Shown piece after piece: positions 58,975-64,000 of a DNA stretch of 64,000 nucleotides. The notes beneath the pieces were generated by a model that saw only the letters and a list, made by a program, of their open reading frames with translations, was not told the DNA's origin and did not search any database. The position numbers and the translations under genes were made by a program. How positions within the stretch are numbered: the stretch's first letter is position 1; every line of letters starts with the position of its first letter. The stretch lies in contig JAWNZC010000420.1 in assembly GCA_035771165.1 (NCBI GenBank), forward strand, positions 124,001 through 188,000, read 5' to 3'. This stretch comes from Paragorgia papillata. Its lineage: Eukaryota; Cnidaria; Anthozoa; Scleralcyonacea; Coralliidae.

Positions 58975-60045
58975 TAGAATTCACGATATTCCTGAATCCT
59001 GATTATTAAAGAAATTGAAGTCCACCCACGCCCACCCTTAAAACCCGACCCACAACCCATTTAATTCAAAAAATAATGTATTATCGCGATACTAACGCAT
59101 GTTGCGATGGTATCTGAAAACAACAGCCCTAAATTTCGACAGCCGGTCTTCCGCATGGGGGGCGGGGGAAAGGGTGTGATCCAAACCTCAATACCGCAAA
59201 AAGATCGTGAAAACCGCAGTACTATGACGAAAACTAAACGAATTCCGAAACTGCTGAAATGGATAAAATAAATTACCGTACCGAAGCGGCAAACTTACCG
59301 AAATATCGTACGAAAAACACAACAATACCGCAATACCGAAAATCCTAATGCCCCCACCCCACCCCCCTAATGTCGATCCCCTGGAAGAAGTTCATTGTAA
59401 TGGCAGTCTCATTGGTTCCGTTGGCGGTCCATTTGAAGCTATTTGATCATAACGGGGACAAAACTATGCATCACCAGCCGATACCAGGCCCTTTTACCAC
59501 CCTCCCAATTTCAAAAAGGTCGTGGCCGTTGGAACGAGGTTGTGATCACTAAAATAGTATTCTTACGCATCTAAAATACGATACTACAACACGATACTAC
59601 AACTCGTACTTCAATGAGAATCGTAAAAATATTAAGAAAGCGTGGAGAGGGGTTATATGACATATTAGGCAAAAACCCGAAATCAACGTTTATTAATCAT
59701 ATTAATTATGATAAAAAATAGATCGCCAATTGACGTTATTGGAGGATTGGTGCCAAGCCACAGGGAGGATGCCACCCCCTGATCAGAGGTAACCATGGCA
59801 ACCCCGCCACAGCCCACCTCCAGGCACCAGTCACACTGTCAAAGCAGTGGAAATATATATACTTACCCTTGCATTCTATCTGGAGTGGGTGGGTGGGTCA
59901 CTAAACAGCGCGCGCAAAACCAGTACTCAAGCTCAGACCACGCTGACAAGACTTTATAAGTGCTGAGATAATCCCCACATATTATCATGAGTGACCGCTG
60001 AGTAGCATTGTCTCCTTTTTTACCTTGCCTAAATTACATTTAGCC
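58975..60045. other. No gene; MITE end at 59462-59550
   Basis: Contains C-rich and ACCG-rich low-complexity stretches (59020-59060, 59240-59345). A diverged end of the 42.2-42.7 kb MITE is at 59462-59550. No coding is seen. Confidence 0.45.
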
Positions 60046-60049
60046 ACAT

Positions 60050-60784
60050 TAATAAAAGTTGTACATCACCACAAGAGATAAGTAATGCACTGAATTCACA
60101 CTTTACAGATATTGGACATAAATTAGCCTCTCAAATACCACCATCTAGTAGAGATTTCACAGAATATATTAATCCTACAGAGCACTCCTTCAATATATCT
60201 CAGGTATCAAACGATAAATTCAATGAACTAATAAATGCTCTACCACTAAACAAAGCATGTGGTCTTCTGTGATGGAATCTCTGCTAGATTATTGAAAGAT
60301 TGGGCTCCCATATTGCCTTTTATTATTAATCTTTCAATCAGAACCGGTATTTCCCCCCGCATGATTGGAAGATTGCCAAAGTGACACCAATATATAAAGA
60401 TGAAGATAAAGCTAATCCGAATAACTACAGACCAATATATGTTTTATCAGTTATTACTAAACTGATTGAAAGAGTTATTTTCGATCAATTCTACAGTTAT
60501 CTGGCAGGGCACAACTTACTTACAAAATCGCAATCTGGATTTAGACCTCAACATTCCACTATGACTGCCTTACTAGATGCTGTAAATGATTGGCATTTAA
60601 ATATAGATACAGGCCTTTTAAATGGAATCATCTTTTTGGACCTAAAAAAGGCTTTCAACACCATGGACCATCAAGTTTTATTACATAAACCAAAATTATA
60701 TGGTGTCTGCCCGAATCAACTTTAGTTTGGTTTACTTCCTATTTAAACGAACGTAAGCAAAAGACATTTGCAAACGGTGTCCTG

Positions 60785-60786
<2 letters not shown>
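60050..60786 (+). pseudogene. LINE reverse transcriptase fragment
   Basis: Frames joined by indels near 60265, 60350 and 60715 read ALNSHFTDIGHKLASQIPPS, FNELINALPLNKACGL, GISARLLKDWAPILPFIIN, then the 114-codon ORF at 60381 with TPIYKDEDKANPNNYRPIYV, QSGFRPQHSTMTALLDAVND and FLDLKKAFNTMDHQVLLHKP, and then WFTSYLNERKQKTF. This is the palm region (to RT motif A) of a CR1/L2/Jockey-type LINE. It ends abruptly in a (TA)n tract before the FADD box. Confidence 0.85.

Positions 60787-60820
<34 letters not shown>
60787..60820. repeat. (TA)n microsatellite
   Basis: About 16 TA units at the truncation point of the LINE fragment. Confidence 0.9.
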
Positions 60821-60903
60821 AGTTCTTTTGTCATGGACAAAGGTGGCAAAAGATGGGTTTTACATATTCCAAATTATATATAAAATTATATAAACATAAT
60901 GAC

Positions 60904-61018
60904 AAGTTCCACACAGGAGTTATGGGAACTTCTGTAAGTTCCACACATGACGTATGGGAACTTAGTGTGTAAGTTCCACACAGGAGTTATGGGAACTTCT
61001 GTAAGTTCCACACATGAG
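60904..61018. repeat. ~32-bp tandem repeat, 4 units
   Basis: AAGTTCCACACAGGAGTTATGGGAACTTCTGT-type units, alternately carrying ACAGGAGTTATG and ACATGACGTATG. Each has a GTTCC...GGAAC dyad. They lie outside the first gene of the Polinton-like element, where terminal inverted repeats of such elements often carry short tandem repeats. Assignment to the terminus is inference. Confidence 0.85.
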
Positions 61019-61064
61019 TAGTAGAGAGCGGGGCTTAATGGACCCGTTTTATGCAGGAATAGCT

Positions 61065-61258
61065 CATTAGCATGTTGTGTTAGCCCTTAATAATTCATGA
61101 GTTATGAATAATCAATGAGTTATGAATAATCAATGAGTCGGATTTTTCCGAAGAGATAACGAAGCATTTCCGAGTCCGATAAAACGCCGATGCATTTCCG
61201 ATTCCGATAAAACGCCGAAGCATTTCCGATTCCGATAAAACGCCGAGTGCTTGTTAAG
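61065..61258. repeat. Upstream tandem repeats of the Bcl-2-like gene
   Basis: AATAATCAATGAGTTATG occurs twice, then a 28-bp unit AAGCATTTCCGATTCCGATA...AAACGCCG three times (61160-61250). The repeats end about 20 bp before the ATG of the next gene, so they lie in its promoter or 5' leader. Confidence 0.85.
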
Positions 61259-61278
61259 ATTACGTCATTTTAAACACG

Positions 61279-61644
61279 ATGGCCGAACAAACAATTTGGG
61301 CTGAATTGCGGGAAAACAATATCGATATAGAAAAAGATACGTTATGTTTTTACATGAATAGATGCCTTAGAGAGCATGGTGAATTGTATGAGAGCATTAT
61401 CGACCAAATTAACAGAGATAACTTGCCGAGTAGCTTGTATACTATTTATCAAGAGATGGATCTTGTGAATTTCGGTAGAATTATTGCTTATTTGACTCTA
61501 GTGTTGAAAGTGAGCGATTATTGCGACACCGAAACACTTCGCCAAGCCATTAAAAGAACTGCCAAAGATTTTAGGCGAATTGACTTGCAGAAATACGAAA
61601 TAAAACACTCGTGGATACAAAGGTTGATTAGATTCCTAACGTAA
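61279..61644 (+). CDS. Bcl-2-like protein of the Polinton-like element
   Basis: Complete 121-aa frame; the ATG follows the promoter repeats. The predicted all-helical protein contains DLVNFGRIIAYLTLVL (61-76), which closely resembles the BH1 motif (VNWGRIVAFxxF). Near the C-terminus HSWIQRLIRFL (110-120) resembles BH2 (WIxxxGGW) without its glycines. LYESIIDQINRD (36-47) may be a BH3-like or alpha-2/3 region. There is no C-terminal transmembrane tail and it is shorter than cellular Bcl-2 proteins (about 180-240 aa), as many viral homologues are. Family members bind BH3 helices of pro-apoptotic proteins at mitochondria and block or modulate cell death. I recall Bcl-2 homologues being reported from adintoviruses. 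A poly(A) signal AATAAA lies at about 61988. Assignment rests on motifs only. Confidence 0.55.
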   Translation: MAEQTIWAELRENNIDIEKDTLCFYMNRCLREHGELYESIIDQINRDNLPSSLYTIYQEMDLVNFGRIIAYLTLVLKVSDYCDTETLRQAIKRTAKDFRRIDLQKYEIKHSWIQRLIRFLT

Positions 61645-61960
61645 CTGTTGTGAGGGATGTTAGAGCGTTGCTAAGGCGAATTTGAATATTACTCGACAAG
61701 TTTGGCCTAAAAGTCATTAAAAATCGATTAAACGAAGTCATTAATATTAGGAAATGGTAAATACAGGAATAAAAGAACGCAGAAACGGGCGAATCCTTTA
61801 CAAGTAGAAAGAAGCCTATGAAGAATATCTTTTTCAAAAATCTGTCGATGCATTGACTGAAGACATAGAAAAACTGAACATTTGCTGATCATTCAAACTT
61901 TAAAAAAACTGTTTTTAATCTGTATATTTATACATTTGATGCATTGACTGAAGACATGTA
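61645..61960 (+). pseudogene. Decayed small gene(s) of the element
   Basis: Frames with coding flavour but stops: LLDKFGLKVIKNRLNEVINIRKW (about 61690-61758) and a frame from ATG 61754 (VNTGIKERRNGRILYK, stop, then KEAYEEYLFQKSVDALTED...). The word GATGCATTGACTGAAGACAT occurs twice (61848 and 61938). This looks like an inactivated ORF between the Bcl-2-like and integrase genes. The family is not recognised. Confidence 0.35.
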
Positions 61961-62061
61961 TAGTTTTGTATTCTAATTTAATATGTAATAAATATGTTTG
62001 CATTTATATCGTGTCGTTGACTTTTCTTTGTTCATTTACTTCTAACCTTTGTCGCGTGAAC

Positions 62062-62268
62062 ATGACTTGCTGTGGAGGTTTACCACAAATAGCCCTTCGT
62101 AATATTTTTCGAAAGATTCGCTGTATATCAGCGTGCTGTGGGGGAAAAATTGTGATACAGGCATCCGAATTAGATGGCGGAACAGTACCTTCACGATCTG
62201 TATTACAAGCCAAAAAGTCCGGCAAGTTTTGGCGGCGTAGATGCCTTATACCGTGTCGTAAGAAGTGA
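62062..62268 (+). CDS. Possible small Cys-rich protein
   Basis: The frame from ATG 62062 encodes about 68 aa beginning TCCGGLPQIALRNIFRKI, with a second CCGGK block (about residue 33). It overlaps the first 95 bp of the integrase gene in another frame. An upstream in-frame ATG at 61966 would add a hydrophobic segment (VCIYIVSLTFLCSF). The repeated CCGG motif and position suggest a real small gene, but the overlap and lack of family make it doubtful. Confidence 0.25.
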   Translation: MTCCGGLPQIALRNIFRKIRCISACCGGKIVIQASELDGGTVPSRSVLQAKKSGKFWRRRCLIPCRKK

Positions 62269-63256
62269 CGGTAAATTCCAGATATCCCGAAACAAGATAA
62301 AAACATGGCTTAGACAGCAAGATACCTATACTTTGCATAAACCCGTACGACATAATTTTAAGCGAAATCGTGTTATTGTTGGAGCGATGGACGAGGAGTG
62401 GGAGGCTGATCTAGTAATTATGGATTCGCTTAGTAAAACAAATAATGGTTATAAATACCTTTTAACTGTTATTGATGTACTGTCCAAATTTGCGTGGGTG
62501 GAACCATTAAAAACAAAGACTGCAGAGAGTTTGGTTAAAGCCTTTGAAACGATACTAAAGAAAGGAAGGAAGCCTGAAACAATCCATACCGATAAAGGAA
62601 CTGAATTTACCAACAAACGCTTTCAAAAGTTATTGAAGGACAAACATATTCGATTTTTTACAACACACAACGATACCAAGGCATCCATCGTTGAACGATT
62701 TAACCGAACGTTAAAGGGGAAAATGTGGAAATATTTTACAGCAAAGAATACGTTAAAATATACCGATGTACTACAAAAATTAGTATATTCCTACAACCAT
62801 TCGAGACACCGTAGTATTGGGATGAGACCAGTTGATGTTAATCGAGAAAACGAGAGTATTGTGTGGCAAAAACTGTATGGTGATGAGTCCAGCAAACCCA
62901 TCAAATATAAATTCAGCATTGGTGACCAAGTTCGGATTAGCAAAGCAAGACGTACATTCAAGAAAGGCTACTTACCTAACTGGACCGAAGAGGTGTTCAT
63001 CATCACGAAGCGAGTACCCAGACGACCGCCAGTGTACAAGATTGCCGATTATCACAGAGAAGAGTTACAAGGAACATTTTACGAACAGGAATTGCAAAGA
63101 GTTACAAAGACAGATAGTGACTTTTATAGAATAGAAAGAGTAATTAAGTCACGCATGCATGGTAAACGTAAAGAGTATCTTGTAAAATGGTTAGGTTATC
63201 CAGAAGCTTTTAATTCCTGGGTACCACTCGATAATGTAAAAGATTTAACGAAATAA
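62174..63256 (+). CDS. Polinton-type DDE integrase with chromodomain
   Basis: Intact 360-aa frame; the codon before the ATG is a stop, fixing the start. N-terminal region: YYKPKSPASFGGVDALYRVV (10-29) and a basic stretch DTYTLHKPVRHNFKRNRV (50-67), as in Polinton integrases. The RNase-H-fold catalytic core has D79 (WEADLVIMDS), D140 (HTDKGTEF) and E174 (SIVERFNRTLKGKMW), so the DDE triad is complete. The SH3-like DNA-binding region is near 241-285 (YKFSIGDQVRIS). A C-terminal chromodomain occupies about 319-356 (RIERVIKSRMHGKRKEYLVK, then WLGYPEAFNSWVPLDNV), likely reading histone methyl-lysine to choose sites. The enzyme joins element ends to target DNA, giving 5-6-bp duplications. The stop overlaps an AATAAA poly(A) signal (63253-63258). 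Confidence 0.95.
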   Translation: MAEQYLHDLYYKPKSPASFGGVDALYRVVRSDGKFQISRNKIKTWLRQQDTYTLHKPVRHNFKRNRVIVGAMDEEWEADLVIMDSLSKTNNGYKYLLTVIDVLSKFAWVEPLKTKTAESLVKAFETILKKGRKPETIHTDKGTEFTNKRFQKLLKDKHIRFFTTHNDTKASIVERFNRTLKGKMWKYFTAKNTLKYTDVLQKLVYSYNHSRHRSIGMRPVDVNRENESIVWQKLYGDESSKPIKYKFSIGDQVRISKARRTFKKGYLPNWTEEVFIITKRVPRRPPVYKIADYHREELQGTFYEQELQRVTKTDSDFYRIERVIKSRMHGKRKEYLVKWLGYPEAFNSWVPLDNVKDLTK

Positions 63257-63305
63257 AAATGTGTGTACCTTACAATTTGTGTTCATTTGTGTATTGTTCT
63301 TCGAC

Positions 63306-63587
63306 ATGGCAACACAGTTTTATTTAACGCTTCCAAGCAATAGCTCTATGGAATATTTTCCAGATAATACTGTAGCAAATTTTAAAGTGAAGCTTGCTGA
63401 AACTGTACAACTGACAGGTGACTGGGAAGTAGCTTTATCAGAGTTATATTATCCCCATACATGGAGCGCGATTCGAAAAGGTAGTCAACAAACGTTTCTC
63501 AATAACGCTGGAACAAAATATGACGATACGGGTATTATCCCAAATGGTTACTATAACACCATTGCTGATCTGGTGCCTAAGATTTAA
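63306..63587 (+). CDS. Conserved-looking Polinton-associated protein, truncated by minisatellite
   Basis: 93 aa from ATG 63306, 50 bp after the integrase stop, same strand. It opens ATQFYLTLPSNSSMEYFPDN, then TVANFKVKLAETVQLTGDWE and VALSELYYPHTW: beta-strand-like alternation and an aromatic-rich turn. It looks like the N-terminus of a structural, possibly virion-associated, protein that I have seen near Polinton genes in invertebrates, but I cannot name it. The frame ends where the 21-bp minisatellite begins. A single extra T at the junction (GATTTAATGA) creates the stop, so the original protein was probably longer. No signal peptide or membrane segment is visible. Confidence 0.6.
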   Translation: MATQFYLTLPSNSSMEYFPDNTVANFKVKLAETVQLTGDWEVALSELYYPHTWSAIRKGSQQTFLNNAGTKYDDTGIIPNGYYNTIADLVPKI

Positions 63588-64000
63588 TGATTCAATCTTA
63601 GGATTCAATGATTCAATCTTAGGATTCAATGATTCAATCTTAGGATTCAATGATTCAATCTTAGGATTCAATGATTCAGTCTTAGGATTCAATGATTCAA
63701 TCTTAGGATTCAATGATTCAATCTTAGGATTCAATGATTCAATCTTAGGATTCAATGATTCAATCTTAGGATTCAATGATTCAATCTTAGGATTCAATGA
63801 TTCAGTCTTAGGATTCAATGATTCAATCTTAGGATTCAATGATTCAATCTTAGGATTCAATGGTTCAATCTTAGGATTCAATGATTCAGTCATAGGATTC
63901 AATGATTCAATCTTAGGATTCAATGATTCAATCTTAGGATTCAATTATTTAATCTTAGGATTCAATGATTCAATCTTAGGATTCAATGATTCAGTCTTAG
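63582..64000. repeat. 21-bp minisatellite, ~20 units, running off the window
   Basis: Unit AATGATTCAATCTTAGGATT plus C; two thirds of each unit is a repeated ATTCAAT word. Point variants (GATTCAGTC, AATGGTTC, GTCATAGG, AATTATTTAATC) mark individual units. The period is a multiple of three and there is no stop in one frame on each strand (NDSILGF on plus, SLNPKIE on minus), so long repetitive frames appear on both. The array abuts the end of the 93-aa gene and probably interrupts it. Confidence 0.97.

Larger units (their letters stand above)
60904..64000 (+). mobile_element. Polinton/Maverick (adintovirus-like) element, one end
   Basis: An intact Polinton-type integrase with chromodomain, close-packed intronless plus-strand genes separated by short AT-rich gaps, and tandem repeats at the outer edge support this assignment. 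Family elements are typically 15-20 kb with long terminal inverted repeats and also encode protein-primed DNA polymerase B, packaging ATPase, cysteine protease and capsid proteins; none is visible here, as the window ends. The exact left terminus and target duplication could not be determined. They must lie between the LINE truncation (60786) and about 61270. Confidence 0.8.

Noticed and set aside
63444..63944. 166-aa SLNPKIE-repeat protein on the minus strand
   Set aside because: It reads the 21-bp minisatellite and continues antisense through a real plus-strand gene; no independent start signal.

Overview
The window looks like gene-poor, AT-rich repeat DNA from an invertebrate animal. A cnidarian such as a coral or sea anemone is the best guess. 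The support is a polycystin (PKD2/TRPP)-type exon, several CR1/L2/Jockey-group LINE fragments, hAT elements, a Polinton/Maverick-type element and very many foldback MITEs. Some of these MITEs resemble repeats I associate with anthozoans. The species call is inference. No intact cellular gene is complete here, and nothing looks prokaryotic.

Layout. 1-6290 is a satellite array with a unit of about 200 bp, noisy at its left edge. 6.4-9.4 kb and 12.2-13.9 kb hold GC-richer, frameshifted coding remnants: a duplicated small module with a micro-inversion, a Lys/Pro-rich segment, then an SNase-like domain followed by a SET domain. Between them lies an 835-bp tandem duplication. 14-16.5 kb holds MITEs, a microsatellite-cored repeat and a tRNA-like sequence. 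16509-18732 is an internally deleted hAT element. 18733-22476 and 43342-47080 are two arms, almost identical where compared, of a 3.74-kb inverted duplication about 20.9 kb apart. The spacer contains a non-autonomous hAT with a perfect 8-bp TSD (25259-25697), many nested foldbacks, LINE pieces bounded by microsatellites, a 20-bp minisatellite of about 113 units (36127-38383), a CAC-type trinucleotide tract, a 5S-rRNA-derived SINE and the PKD2-like last exon, which abuts the right arm. 47-52 kb is a decayed LINE split by a 1.1-kb inserted element and followed by a 480-bp near-perfect palindrome. 52-60 kb is mostly unannotatable, with MITEs, a dispersed 16-bp motif and a SINE tail.

The right end (about 60.9-64.0 kb) is the best-preserved coding region: one end of a Polinton/adintovirus-like element. 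It carries an intact 360-aa DDE integrase with a C-terminal chromodomain, a 121-aa Bcl-2-like protein, possibly a small Cys-rich protein, and a 93-aa conserved-looking protein. The last is cut off by a 21-bp minisatellite that runs out of the window. The integrase would insert the element. The Bcl-2-like protein, if real, would act on host apoptosis. The rest of such an element (polymerase, ATPase, protease, capsid proteins) would lie beyond 64000 if present.
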